From positions 496,001 through 560,000 of the forward strand of contig OZ257257.1 in the NCBI GenBank assembly GCA_965279705.1: 64,000 nucleotides of DNA. Reading direction: 5' to 3'. Origin of the DNA: Stagnimonas sp965279705 (GTDB lineage: Bacteria > Pseudomonadota > Gammaproteobacteria > Nevskiales > Nevskiaceae). The position numbers were made by a program, and so were the translations under genes. Positions within the stretch are counted from its first letter, which is position 1, and the number at the start of each line of letters is the position of its first letter. Below are positions 1 to 8,013 of this stretch, in pieces. The notes below the pieces were generated by a model. The model was not told the origin of the DNA. It did no database searches and saw only the letters and a program-made list of their open reading frames with translations.

Positions 1-164
1 GCTTCGATACGGCTGGCGTGCAGAAGGCTTTCAACATTCCCGAGCGCTACGTGCCGGTGATGACGCTCGCGGTCGGCTACGCGAAAGAATCCGGCAACTG
101 GCCGCGCAAGCCGCGCCTTACCGTCGCCGAGACACTCGCCTACGACGAAGGCAAGCTGTTCTAG
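1..164 (+). CDS. Nitroreductase family protein, C-terminal fragment
   Basis: The frame is open from the window edge (codons from base 3) to a TAG at 162-164, giving about 53 residues. It contains IPERYVPVMTLAVGYA followed by NWPRKPRLTVAETLAYDEG. This resembles the end of NAD(P)H-dependent FMN nitroreductases, where a 'vvallavGyp' strand is followed by a Pro/Arg-rich stretch and the final helix. The FMN-binding N-terminus lies outside the window, so the family call rests on the tail alone. The next gene, a glutathione S-transferase, converges on it from the other strand with a 75 nt gap. Confidence 0.55.
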   Translation, partial: FDTAGVQKAFNIPERYVPVMTLAVGYAKESGNWPRKPRLTVAETLAYDEGKLF

Positions 165-239
165 GCAGTACTTGGGCCTGGGCTACGTCACGCGGCAGAT
201 GGGTGACCGGCTGGTGACGGGCGAGGCCACAAACCGTAT

Positions 240-890
240 CTAGCCGTAGGGCTCGCTGGCGGCGATGCGGTAGGTCTCGGCGCGGCCGGCGGCATACCAC
301 TCCTGTAGGGCGGGCAGTGCCAGTACCGCGTCCGCATAGGCCTGGCACACCGCTGGCAAGGCCACGCCATAGGTGACAAAGCGCGTGACCACGGGCGCAT
401 AGAAGGCATCGGCAGCAGTGAAATCGCCGAACAGGAAAGGGCCTCTGCCGCCGAAGCGCGCGCGGCATTCCGTCCACACTGCCGCAATGCGCTCGATGTC
501 GGCCAGCACCTCCGGGGTGTGCCCACGGCCCGGGTGCGAGGCGCGGCAGTTCATCGGCATGTGGGTGCGCAAGGCGGTAAAGCCCGAATGCATCTCGGCA
601 GCCACGCAGCGCGCCAGCGCACGCACCTCGGCATCCTGCGGCCACACCGCCACGCCAGGGTATTGCTCCGCCAGGTATTCGACGATGGCGAGTGAGTCCC
701 AGACCACCACGTCGCCATCATGCAGCGTCGGCACCTTGCCGCTGGGTGTGTGCAGCCGCAGCTGCTCGCGCGACTCCGGCCCATAGAGCGGTACCAGCAG
801 CTCCTCGAACGGCAGATCCAGCACCCGCATCAACAGCCAGGGGCGCAGCGACCAGGAGGAATAGTTCTTGTTGCCGATGACCAGTTTCAT
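240..890 (-). CDS. Glutathione S-transferase family protein
   Basis: 216 aa. The N-terminus IGNKNYSSWSLRPWLLMRVL is the thioredoxin-fold GST domain of a bacterial class with a conserved YSSWSLRPW motif. The SGKVPTLHDGDVVVWDSLAI segment supplies the cis-Pro loop and the glutathione gamma-glutamyl-binding Asp-Ser. The C-terminal all-helical domain includes FLFGDFTAADAFYAPVVTRF, a typical GST_C signature. I chose the ATG at 890 because AAGGA lies 7 nt upstream; an in-frame ATG at 896 is too close to that ribosome site. It is transcribed away from hisG. The likely role is glutathione-dependent detoxification in the cytoplasm; the substrate cannot be told. Confidence 0.85.
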   Translation of the reverse strand: MKLVIGNKNYSSWSLRPWLLMRVLDLPFEELLVPLYGPESREQLRLHTPSGKVPTLHDGDVVVWDSLAIVEYLAEQYPGVAVWPQDAEVRALARCVAAEMHSGFTALRTHMPMNCRASHPGRGHTPEVLADIERIAAVWTECRARFGGRGPFLFGDFTAADAFYAPVVTRFVTYGVALPAVCQAYADAVLALPALQEWYAAGRAETYRIAASEPYG

Positions 891-960
891 GAGCATTTCC
901 TTACGGTGGTGAAGGGGCAATCCATGAGCGATGACGGGACGAGCCGATACAATGTGCGCT

Positions 961-1587
961 ATGGCTTCCAATTTAACCATTGCCCTCTCCAAGGGCCGCA
1001 TTCTCGACGAATCGCTGCCCCTGCTCGCCAAGCTCGGCCTTGCCCCGGCAGGCGATATCGATCGCCTGCTGCGCGTACCCAGCACCGATCCCGAAGTGCA
1101 TTTCCTCATCATCCGCCCCACCGACGTGCCCACCTACGTGGAATACGGTGCGGCCGACATGGGCATCGTCGGCAAGGACATCCTGATGGAGCATGGCGGC
1201 GCGGCCTTGTATGAGCCGCTGGATTTGAACATCGCCCGCTGCCGCCTTTCGGTTGCCGCCCCCAAGGGGTTTGAATACCGCCCTGGCAAGCGCCTGCGCG
1301 TCGCAACCAAATACCCAGAAATCACTAAGCGCCACTACGCCGCGCGCGGTGAACAAGTCGAGATCATCAAGCTGTATGGCTCGATGGAGCTCGCACCGCT
1401 GGTCGGTCTCGCCGATGTAATCGTCGATCTGGTTGCCACCGGCAAGACGCTGGTGGCGAATGGCCTGGTCGAGATCGAGCAGATCTGCCAGGTCACCTCG
1501 CGCCTCGTCGTCAACAAGGCGGCGATGAAGATGAAGCATGCGCGCATCCGGGCGCTCTTGGCCGAGTTTGAAAAGACGACGGGCTAG
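961..1587 (+). CDS. hisG: ATP phosphoribosyltransferase, short form
   Basis: 208 aa. It catalyses the first step of histidine synthesis, joining ATP and PRPP. The protein opens LTIALSKGRILDESLPLL and carries the PRPP-binding loop DLVATGKTL at about residues 156-164. It ends soon after the catalytic domain, so it lacks the regulatory C-terminus of long-form HisG and should need a HisZ partner, which is not in this window. In-frame starts exist at 931 and 952, but the family start matches the ATG at 961. A TACAAT at 948-953 lies just in front of that ATG. hisD begins 3 nt after the stop. Confidence 0.93.
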   Translation: MASNLTIALSKGRILDESLPLLAKLGLAPAGDIDRLLRVPSTDPEVHFLIIRPTDVPTYVEYGAADMGIVGKDILMEHGGAALYEPLDLNIARCRLSVAAPKGFEYRPGKRLRVATKYPEITKRHYAARGEQVEIIKLYGSMELAPLVGLADVIVDLVATGKTLVANGLVEIEQICQVTSRLVVNKAAMKMKHARIRALLAEFEKTTG

Positions 1588-1590
1588 ACG

Positions 1591-2889
1591 ATGACTGTGC
1601 TCATCAACCGCCTCGCCACTGCCGAGGCCGATTTCGAAGTGCGTTTTGCAGCGCTCACCGATCGTGCGCCGGAGTCCTCGCAAGAAGTCACCGCACGCAC
1701 GGTTGAGATCGTCGACGCTATTCGCCTGCGCGGCGATGCGGCGTTGGTCGATTACACCAATCGCTTCGACCGCCGCAGTGTCGGCAACGCCAGCGCATTG
1801 GAGTTGCCCAAGTCGGCACTCGAAGCCGCATGGCACAGCCTGCCCATTGATTTGCAGCAGGCGTTGCAGGCCGCCGCAGCGCGCATCCGCGCCTATGCCG
1901 AGCATCAGAAAATCGCAGAGTGGAGTTTCACTGACGCGCACGGCAACACACTGGGCCAGCGCGTCACGCCGCTGGATCGCGCCGGGTTGTATGTGCCGGG
2001 CGGCAAGGCGGCGTATCCATCCAGCGTGTTGATGAACGCCATTCCCGCCAAGGTGGCGGGCGTGGGCGAACTGGTGATGGTCACGCCGACACCGGGCGGT
2101 GAGCCGAACACTACCGTGCTGGGTGCGGCGCATCTCGCCGGTGTGGACCGCGTGTTCACCATCGGTGGCGCGCAGGCGGTTGCCGCACTGGCTTATGGCA
2201 CTGAAACCGTGCCGCCCGTCGACAAGATTTTTGGCCCTGGCAATGCCTACGTGGCCGCCGCCAAGCGCCTCGTGTTCGGGCGCGTCGGCATCGATGCGAT
2301 TGCAGGGCCCTCCGAGATTCTGGTGGTCTGCGATGGCCTGACCAACCCCGGCTGGATCGCGATGGACCTGTTCAGTCAGGCCGAACATGACGAAGACGCA
2401 CAGAGCATTCTGCTCTCGCCGGATGCGACGTTTCTTGACGCCGTGCAGCTGGCGCTCGACCGCCGCATTGCGGAGTTGCCACGCGATGCCATCGTGCGCG
2501 CGGCGCTGAAAGATCGCGGCGCGTTGATCCACGTGCGTTCACTGGAAGAAGCCTGCGCACTCGCCAACCGCATTGCGGCCGAGCATCTCGAACTGTCGGT
2601 TGAAAATCCACGTGCGCTGCTGCCGCTGATCCGCCACGCGGGCGCGATCTTCCTCGGCCGCCACGCTCCCGAGGCTTTCGGTGATTACTGCGCCGGGCCC
2701 AACCATGTGCTGCCCACGTCACGCGCGGCGCGCTTCAGCAATCCGCTCGGCGTGTATGAGTTTCAGAAGCGCACCAGCCTGATCGAATGCACGCCCGAAG
2801 GGGCCAAAGCCCTTGCACCGATTGCTGGCCGCATCGCCGATGCCGAGGGTTTGCAGGCGCATGCCGCAAGCGCGCGGGATCGTTCGTAG
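1591..2889 (+). CDS. hisD: Histidinol dehydrogenase
   Basis: 432 aa, the normal size for the family. It oxidises histidinol to histidine in two NAD-dependent steps with a zinc ion. The family core is plain: PGGKAAYPSSVLMNAIPAKVAG, then PGNAYVAAAKRLVFGRVGIDAIAGPSEIL, then the zinc-site segment FSQAEHDEDAQ near residues 260-270. Another conserved stretch, AEHLELSVENP, holds a catalytic Glu-His pair. It is evidently co-transcribed with hisG. Unusually, hisC/hisB do not follow; the next gene is an unrelated phosphodiesterase after a 141 nt gap. Confidence 0.95.
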   Translation: MTVLINRLATAEADFEVRFAALTDRAPESSQEVTARTVEIVDAIRLRGDAALVDYTNRFDRRSVGNASALELPKSALEAAWHSLPIDLQQALQAAAARIRAYAEHQKIAEWSFTDAHGNTLGQRVTPLDRAGLYVPGGKAAYPSSVLMNAIPAKVAGVGELVMVTPTPGGEPNTTVLGAAHLAGVDRVFTIGGAQAVAALAYGTETVPPVDKIFGPGNAYVAAAKRLVFGRVGIDAIAGPSEILVVCDGLTNPGWIAMDLFSQAEHDEDAQSILLSPDATFLDAVQLALDRRIAELPRDAIVRAALKDRGALIHVRSLEEACALANRIAAEHLELSVENPRALLPLIRHAGAIFLGRHAPEAFGDYCAGPNHVLPTSRAARFSNPLGVYEFQKRTSLIECTPEGAKALAPIAGRIADAEGLQAHAASARDRS

Positions 2890-3030
2890 CGCCTGAGGCC
2901 CCTGCGCCGGCGAGCGCAAGCTGGGCTTCCCGCCCCCGGCCTGCGCGACACCACGTCACCCAGTGCGAGCGCAGTTTCACGACGGTGTCACGCCCCGGCT
3001 CTAGCCTCCCCGTAAACCGGAGTTTGACCC

Positions 3031-4191
3031 ATGAACAAGTCCCTGATCGCCGCTGCGCTGTTGAGCGCCGCGCTGCCTGCCGTCGCACAAATCGGTGCTG
3101 CGCCGCGAGACAAGCAGTTGGTGATTTCGCACCGCGGTGCCTCGGCGTACGCGCCTGAACACACCTTCTTCGCCTACGACCTCGCCATCCAGCAGGACAC
3201 CGACATGCTGGAGTGCGATCTCATCCTCACCAAGGACGAAGTGCCGGTCTGCATCCACGATGAAACCGTGGATCGCACCAGTGAGAGCACCGGTCGCGTC
3301 GACAGTTTCACGCTGGCCGAGATGCGCGCGATGGACTTCGGCAGCTGGTTCAATGCGGCCAATCCCACACTCGCCAAGCCCGAGTTCGCCGGGGCCAGAA
3401 TCGTGCCGCTCGAAGAGCAACTGGATTGCTATTTGCGCCTCAATCCCAAGATGCGTTTCCACGTCGAGACCAAGGACTCCGCCGGAGGACGCGCCGAGCA
3501 GATCTTTTTTGACCTGCTGACCCGCAAAGGGCTGCTGGTCACGGGTGATCCTGCCAATAAGGTCGCCACTACAACGATGCTGCTGCAAAGCTTCGATGCC
3601 GGCAGCCTCGAACGTTTCCGCAGCCTCAGCGATGCCATCCCCACCGCCTACCTCGTGGCCGCACCGACCACGCCGCAGGAATTGCTGGGCGTGCTGCCGG
3701 ACTACGTCGACATCTACGCACCCACCTCTGCGGTGCTGCTGGCGGTGCCGACACTGATCCCGCTGCTGCACGCCAACGGCCACGACGTGCACACCTATAC
3801 GGTGAACGACACGGCGACCATGGGCCTGCTGCTGGATATGGGCATCGACGGCATCTTCACCAACAACTCCGACATCCTGCGCACCGCGGTGGATGCACGC
3901 GGCAATCAGACCACTGTGGAAGAGCGTGGCGTGAATCCCGTTGCCTTTGCGTCGGGCTGCGCTGGTATCGCTGGACGTGTGACCAGCAACCAGGGCCCGG
4001 GCGATGTCTGGCAACCGACCGGCCTGCGCGGTGTGCAGCTTAAATCCGCCACGACACCGACACCAGTGCCGTTACCACTGCCGGATGGCGTTGCTGCCGA
4101 CGGCGGGCGTTTTGGCGGCAGCACATCGCTGCTCTGGCTCGCGGTGATGAGTGCAACGGCGCTGGCGCGCCGCAGGCTCAGGCGCGGCTAG
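3031..4191 (+). CDS. Secreted glycerophosphodiester phosphodiesterase with C-terminal sorting-like tail
   Basis: 386 aa. A signal peptide (MNKSLIAAALLSAALPAVAQ) precedes a GDPD TIM barrel. HRGASAYAPEHT near residue 34 supplies the His and Glu of the active site, followed by LECDLILTKDEVPVCIHDETVDRT with metal-binding acids and the second catalytic His, as in periplasmic GlpQ. It should hydrolyse glycerophosphodiesters to glycerol-3-phosphate and an alcohol outside the cytoplasm. The last 30 residues are Gly-Gly-Ser, a hydrophobic segment (LLWLAVMSATALA) and an Arg cluster, which looks like a GlyGly-CTERM anchor. A GGAG about 10 nt upstream supports the ATG. The 3' end overlaps the convergent BtuF-like gene by 14 nt. 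Confidence 0.88.
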   Translation: MNKSLIAAALLSAALPAVAQIGAAPRDKQLVISHRGASAYAPEHTFFAYDLAIQQDTDMLECDLILTKDEVPVCIHDETVDRTSESTGRVDSFTLAEMRAMDFGSWFNAANPTLAKPEFAGARIVPLEEQLDCYLRLNPKMRFHVETKDSAGGRAEQIFFDLLTRKGLLVTGDPANKVATTTMLLQSFDAGSLERFRSLSDAIPTAYLVAAPTTPQELLGVLPDYVDIYAPTSAVLLAVPTLIPLLHANGHDVHTYTVNDTATMGLLLDMGIDGIFTNNSDILRTAVDARGNQTTVEERGVNPVAFASGCAGIAGRVTSNQGPGDVWQPTGLRGVQLKSATTPTPVPLPLPDGVAADGGRFGGSTSLLWLAVMSATALARRRLRRG

Positions 4192-4951
4192 CCGCCTCGC
4201 CGACGATGCGGCACAACGCCCGATAGCCTTCGACCAGCCGCGGGCCGGGGCGGCCGAGATAAGCCTCGGTCACGGCGTGGATGCGGCCTTCGCGTACTGC
4301 TGCCAAGCCATCCCAGCCTTCACGGCGGCGAACGACCTCGCTGCGATATTTCGCGAGCGGCACGCCGCACCAGCTCATCACTATGGTGTCGGGTGCGGCT
4401 TCGATGACCTCTGCATCGGTGAGCGGTGTGCTCTTGCCCGCGCGTGCGGAAAAAGGATTGCAGCCGCCGGCGAGTTCGATCAAATCCGTCACCCAGCTGT
4501 CGCGCGTCGGCGCGATCACTGGCTTGGGCCACCACTCCACCAACACTTTTGCGCGATGCGCTTGCGGCGGCACGGCGGGCATCGCAGCGCGCATGTCGGC
4601 GACCAAGGCCTCGCCGCGCTCGCGTACGCCAAGAGCGGCGGCGATGCGGGTGATGTCGTCGTAGACATCGGCCAGTCGTAGCGGCTCACACACCAGAGTG
4701 TTGAGGCCGGCCGCTTCGAGCGCCAGCACGATGGCGTCGTGGCCGGGCAGCGTGCGCGAGGTGAGCACGAGATCTGGCTTGAGTGTGAGCACCTTGTCGA
4801 GTTCGAGGTTGAGGTCGCGGCCGAGTTGCGGCAGCGCGCCGACGACGTCCGGCGGAAAGTCGGAATCGTCATCGACCCCGACCAGCCAGTCCGCACAGCC
4901 CAGCGCGCAGACGATCTCGGTATTCGAGCAGGTGTGCGAAACGATGCGCAT
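4178..4951 (-). CDS. Cobalamin-binding (BtuF-like) substrate-binding protein without signal peptide
   Basis: 257 aa. The sequence RIVSHTCSNTEIVCALG, LVGVDDDSDFP, then LNLELDKVLTLKPDLVLTS is the two-lobed fold of BtuF/FepB-type proteins that bind corrinoids or chelates. The C-terminal lobe includes DLIELAGGCNPF and DTIVMSWCGVP. No signal peptide is visible, so it would be cytoplasmic unless the start is wrong; this signal-less class is often annotated simply as 'cobalamin-binding protein'. Its ATG shares one base with the stop of the SRPBCC gene upstream (TGATG), implying translational coupling. No BtuC or BtuD transporter gene is nearby. Confidence 0.78.
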   Translation of the reverse strand: MRIVSHTCSNTEIVCALGCADWLVGVDDDSDFPPDVVGALPQLGRDLNLELDKVLTLKPDLVLTSRTLPGHDAIVLALEAAGLNTLVCEPLRLADVYDDITRIAAALGVRERGEALVADMRAAMPAVPPQAHRAKVLVEWWPKPVIAPTRDSWVTDLIELAGGCNPFSARAGKSTPLTDAEVIEAAPDTIVMSWCGVPLAKYRSEVVRRREGWDGLAAVREGRIHAVTEAYLGRPGPRLVEGYRALCRIVGEAASRA

Positions 4952-5409
4952 CAACGCGCGGCAAGTGCCTTGCGGATGCGCCCGAAGGCGGGGGAGATCA
5001 TGCCGTTGAGCACGCCCTTGAGCAGCGGGCCGGTGCCCGGCACTTTGGGCTCGAAGGTGATGACGTAATCCACGCGGGTGCCAGTGCCGTCGGCGTGAAA
5101 CTCGATACGACCTTGGTGATTCTTCAGCGGTGAGCCCTTGCTGATGTAGTACTCGATCAGCTTGCCCGGCGTGCTGGTGCGCACGGTTTCCTCAAACGCG
5201 ATCGGACCGTAGCCGATACGGCGCACCGAGCCCGTGCCATCCGGATGCTTGATGTCTTCGCCCAGGCGCACGCGGCGGATGAACTTGAGCTTGGCTGCCA
5301 CCGGCCCACCCGCCATCGCGCCAAAAGTTTCGTGGCTCGCAAAGTAGGGGAACACCTTGGCGGGTGCGGCTTTGAAATGCTCGGTAAAGCGAACGCTGTG
5401 CTGGGACAT
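4951..5409 (-). CDS. SRPBCC (START-like) family protein
   Basis: 152 aa. The pattern RFTEHFKAAPAKVFPYFASHETF at the start, a run of beta strands (GTGSVRRIGYGP, GTRVDYVITFEPKVPGTG) and a final amphipathic helix ending in IRKALAAR match polyketide cyclase/dehydrase-like SRPBCC proteins, which bind small hydrophobic ligands. A GGAGG sits upstream of the ATG. It is the first gene of a two-gene unit with the BtuF-like gene. The ligand and physiological role cannot be inferred. The 151 nt upstream separates it from rnpB on the other strand. Confidence 0.8.
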   Translation of the reverse strand: MSQHSVRFTEHFKAAPAKVFPYFASHETFGAMAGGPVAAKLKFIRRVRLGEDIKHPDGTGSVRRIGYGPIAFEETVRTSTPGKLIEYYISKGSPLKNHQGRIEFHADGTGTRVDYVITFEPKVPGTGPLLKGVLNGMISPAFGRIRKALAAR

Positions 5410-5548
5410 CTTTGGTCTCCTCCAAGAACGTTTGTGTCGTTGCGGCGCTGATGATCATTGATTATCAAGCCAGCCACATCGGTCTTCATTTTTCACATCG
5501 CATGAGCCTTCGATAGGGCGGCACCTATCTATAGCGCGTGGTCGGCTT

Positions 5549-5554
5549 GATAAT
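5549..5554 (+). promoter_or_regulatory. Candidate -10 element of rnpB
   Basis: GATAAT ends 6 nt before the P1 helix of the RNase P RNA, the right place for a -10 hexamer. No convincing -35 hexamer was found 16-18 nt upstream. A small dyad, GATAGG / CCTATC at 5512-5529, lies about where activator contacts would fall. Assignment is by position only. Confidence 0.35.
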
Positions 5555-5560
5555 GCCTGC

Positions 5561-6008
5561 GGGAGTCGGCCAGACAACCGCCGCCAGCACGTTGCTGGGG
5601 GAGGAAAGTCCGGGCTCCAAAGGGCAGTGTGCCAGTTAACGGCTGGGCGGCGTGAGCCGACAGATAGCGCAACAGAAAGATACCGCCGATGGCCTTCGTG
5701 ATCGGGGTTCCCCGCAAAGTAGCTTTTCACTTTGTGGGGTGATCATGAGGGATCAGGCAAGGGTGAAATGGTGCGGTAAGAGCGCACCGCGAGCTTGGTA
5801 ACAAGCCGGCACGGCAAACCTCACACGGAGCAAGACCAAATAGGGCAGGGGTGCATCGCAAGATGCATAACGCGCGGCCCGCGTGCCTGCCGGGTAGGTT
5901 GCTAAAGCGACGTGGTGACACGGCGCGTAGAGGAATGGTTGTCTCGGTCGTCGCTCGCAAGGGCGGCGGGTACGACAGAACCCGGCTTATAGGCCGACTC
6001 CCACTTTT
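5561..6008 (+). ncRNA. rnpB: RNase P RNA, class A
   Basis: This is the catalytic RNA of RNase P, which trims tRNA 5' leaders. Universal blocks are present: GAGGAAAGTCCGGGCTCC, CAGGGTGCCAG-like AGGGCAGTGTGCCAG, CGCAACAGAAAGATACCGCC, GGTGAAATGGTGCGGTAAGAG, ACGGAGCAAGACCAAATAGG and TACGACAGAACCCGGCTTAT. The ends are set by helix P1, GGGAGTCGGCC at 5561 pairing with GGCCGACTCCC at 5992-6002, followed by a short T run. At about 440 nt it is longer than the 377 nt E. coli RNA. Part of the extra length is a hairpin in the P12 region (5710-5739). The exact 3' end is approximate. Confidence 0.95.
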
Positions 6009-6161
6009 TATTCTTCGGCCGCGTCGTCGGCTGGCAGCGGCCAAAGCTCGCCTCTTACTTTAAGAGTCGGCTGCAATTCATTGATTTCATTCAAGTACAA
6101 AACGGGAACTTTTCAGGAAAGCTAAGTCTTTGACGGCATTGAGGTTTTTGTGCTTTTGCCC

Positions 6162-6215
6162 TTGCCTTTGGGGAGCGAAGTGGGATAATCGCCCATGAAA
6201 GGGAGTGAAATGGAG
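6162..6215 (+). promoter_or_regulatory. Candidate mra promoter with MraZ-like boxes
   Basis: TTGCCT (6162-6167), a 16 nt spacer and GATAAT (6184-6189) form a plausible sigma-70 promoter 60 nt before mraZ. TGGGG at 6169 and TGGGA at 6181 lie in the spacer and on the -10, with AGGGA at 6200 and TGGAG at 6211 further down. MraZ of E. coli and other bacteria binds TGGGN direct repeats next to its own promoter. The spacing here (12, 19, 11 nt) is looser than the 10 nt period known in E. coli, so autorepression is inferred. Confidence 0.5.
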
Positions 6216-6250
6216 CTACCGGGGCTCTTCTCTCTTTCACGGGGCAGCAC

Positions 6251-6676
6251 ATGTTTTCTGGGTCGCACACCGCCAGCATCGACGAAAAGGGAAGGCTTGC
6301 CATCCCTGCGCGTTTTCGCGCGGCGCTCGCGGCCGATGCGCAGGGTCAGCTCGCCATCACGCCGACGCCTGAGGGCATCAAGCTCTACCCGATGCCGGTG
6401 TTTGAGCACATCGCCAAGAACGTCATCCCCAAGCACCCCGACATTGCTCAGCGCCGCGCGCTGAAGAATCTCTTCGTCGGCCAGTCGATGACGCTGGAGA
6501 TGGATGCTCAGGGCCGCATGCTACTGCCGTCCAAGTTTCGCGATGCGCTCGGCACCGCCGTTGTGCTGGTGGGGCAGGTCGATCATTTCGCGTTGTGGAG
6601 CGAAGCCGCCTGGACCGCCCACGCCGCCGCCAGTGAAGCCGATTACGCCAACGCCTTTGCGGCGCTCGATCTGTGA
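6251..6676 (+). CDS. mraZ: MraZ, transcriptional regulator of the dcw cluster
   Basis: 141 aa. It carries two AbrB-like SpoVT half-repeats. The first is SHTASIDEKGRLAIPARFR (about residues 5-23) and the second is MTLEMDAQGRMLLPSKFRD (about 80-98), both with the DxxGRxxxPxxFR motif used by the family to bind DNA and form a ring. The protein is a DNA-binding regulator found at the head of dcw clusters, generally repressing its own operon. TGGG-type repeats lie upstream. It is followed after 60 nt by rsmH and is the first gene of a unit that runs to ftsZ. Confidence 0.96.
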   Translation: MFSGSHTASIDEKGRLAIPARFRAALAADAQGQLAITPTPEGIKLYPMPVFEHIAKNVIPKHPDIAQRRALKNLFVGQSMTLEMDAQGRMLLPSKFRDALGTAVVLVGQVDHFALWSEAAWTAHAAASEADYANAFAALDL

Positions 6677-6736
6677 GCCAGCCCCGTGGATGGCTCGCAC
6701 CTCATTCCGCCGCCCGCGCAGCGGCGACCTGACGCC

Positions 6737-7693
6737 ATGCACACGCACCGTCCGGTTCTGCTCGACGAAGCACTTGCCGGGCTCTTGGTCGCTGCCCGTC
6801 CCGATGGCCTTTATGTAGACGGCACCTACGGGCGTGGTGGGCACTCGGGCGCAATCCTCAGTGCGCTGTCAGCCAAAGGGCAGCTGCACGCGCTCGATCG
6901 CGACCCCGAGGCCGAGGCCGATGCGGCGCGCTTTGGCGACGAGCCTCGTTTCCACTTTCATTCCAGCAACTTCGCGCAGCTGATGACGGTGGCGAGCAGC
7001 AACGGCTTCGCCGGCAAGGTCGATGGCCTGCTGCTTGATCTCGGTGTGTCCAGCCCGCAGTTCGACGATGCCGCCCGCGGCTTCTCCTTCAGTCACGACG
7101 GCCCGCTCGACATGCGCATGAATCCGCGCGCCGGCGAGAGCGCAGCGCAGTGGCTGATGCGAGCGCGCGAAGCCGAAATCGCCGATGTGCTGTTCAATTT
7201 CGGTGACGAGAAGAACAGCCGCCGCATCGCAGCCCGCATCGTCGAGACCAGGCTCGAAACGCCGCTCACCAGCACCGCGCAACTTGCCTCGCTGATCGCC
7301 AGCGTGCCTGGCCCGCGCAGCCACAAGATTCACCCGGCGACGCGCAGCTTTCAGGCCATCCGCATTTTCATCAATGGCGAGCTGGACGCATTGCGCGTCG
7401 CGTTGTCGGTGAGCTTCAACCTGCTGGCGCCCAAGGGCCGTCTCGCCATCATCAGCTTCCACTCGCTGGAAGACCGCATGGTCAAGCAGTTTTTGCGCGA
7501 TGCCGGCGGCAAGCGCGCGGCGGTCGATAAATATGCGCACCTTAAAGAAGGTGCGGTGGCCGACGAGAAAGGCCCGATGCGCCTGGTCGAGATAGGTCGC
7601 GTGTTCCCCAGTGAAGCCGAGCTGGCGATCAATCCGCGCGCGCGGTCATCGGTGCTGCGCATCGCTGAAAAAACCGTGGCGGCATCGCCATGA
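6737..7693 (+). CDS. rsmH: 16S rRNA (cytosine-1402 N4) methyltransferase RsmH
   Basis: 318 aa, close to the 313 aa of E. coli. The start HRPVLLDEALAGL and SAM-binding YVDGTYGRGGHSGAIL (about residues 32-47) are diagnostic. So are LLLDLGVSSPQFDDAARGFSF, RSFQAIRIFINGEL and LAIISFHSLEDRMVK. It methylates C1402 in the ribosomal P site. I chose the ATG at 6737; a GTG at 6686 would add 17 residues not seen in the family. Neither start has a clear ribosome site. Its TGA overlaps the ftsL ATG. Confidence 0.95.
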   Translation: MHTHRPVLLDEALAGLLVAARPDGLYVDGTYGRGGHSGAILSALSAKGQLHALDRDPEAEADAARFGDEPRFHFHSSNFAQLMTVASSNGFAGKVDGLLLDLGVSSPQFDDAARGFSFSHDGPLDMRMNPRAGESAAQWLMRAREAEIADVLFNFGDEKNSRRIAARIVETRLETPLTSTAQLASLIASVPGPRSHKIHPATRSFQAIRIFINGELDALRVALSVSFNLLAPKGRLAIISFHSLEDRMVKQFLRDAGGKRAAVDKYAHLKEGAVADEKGPMRLVEIGRVFPSEAELAINPRARSSVLRIAEKTVAASP

Positions 7694-8013
7694 GCGACAG
7701 TGACTTCACCCGCCGCCTCGCCGCACGCAAGCCGCGCCCAGGCCTGCTGCTGCCGCTGTTTCTCGGCACGTTCGCGCTGTGCTCGGCGGTGCTGGTGGTG
7801 CAGGTCAAAAACGACAACCGCCGCCTCACCAACGAGAGTACGCAGCTGCGCGATGCGCGCGACCAGCTGGACGTGGAGTGGTCGCAGTTGCAGCTGGAAG
7901 AAGCCGCGCACAGCAGCCACTCTCGCATCGAAACCATCGCCCGCAACCAGCTGAAGATGGTCGAGCCGCGTGAGACGGTCATGGTGCCGAGCGGCGCTGG
8001 AGTGACGCCATGA
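7690..8013 (+). CDS. ftsL: Cell division protein FtsL
   Basis: 107 aa. It is a small bitopic membrane protein with a basic N-terminus, one transmembrane segment (about residues 18-38, LLLPLFLGTFALCSAVLVV) and a periplasmic coiled coil rich in Asn, Arg and Gln (NDNRRLTNESTQLRDARDQL). It ends in the usual IETIARNQLKMVEP box. FtsL pairs with FtsB and FtsQ to activate the FtsWI synthase at the septum. Sequence identity in this family is low, so the call rests on architecture, the terminal box and position between rsmH and ftsI, with ATGA overlaps on both sides. Confidence 0.9.
   Translation: MSDSDFTRRLAARKPRPGLLLPLFLGTFALCSAVLVVQVKNDNRRLTNESTQLRDARDQLDVEWSQLQLEEAAHSSHSRIETIARNQLKMVEPRETVMVPSGAGVTP

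Noticed and set aside
4178..4951. Periplasmic vitamin B12-binding protein BtuF
   Set aside because: The fold fits but there is no signal peptide and no btuC/btuD, so I did not assign the symbol or a transport role.
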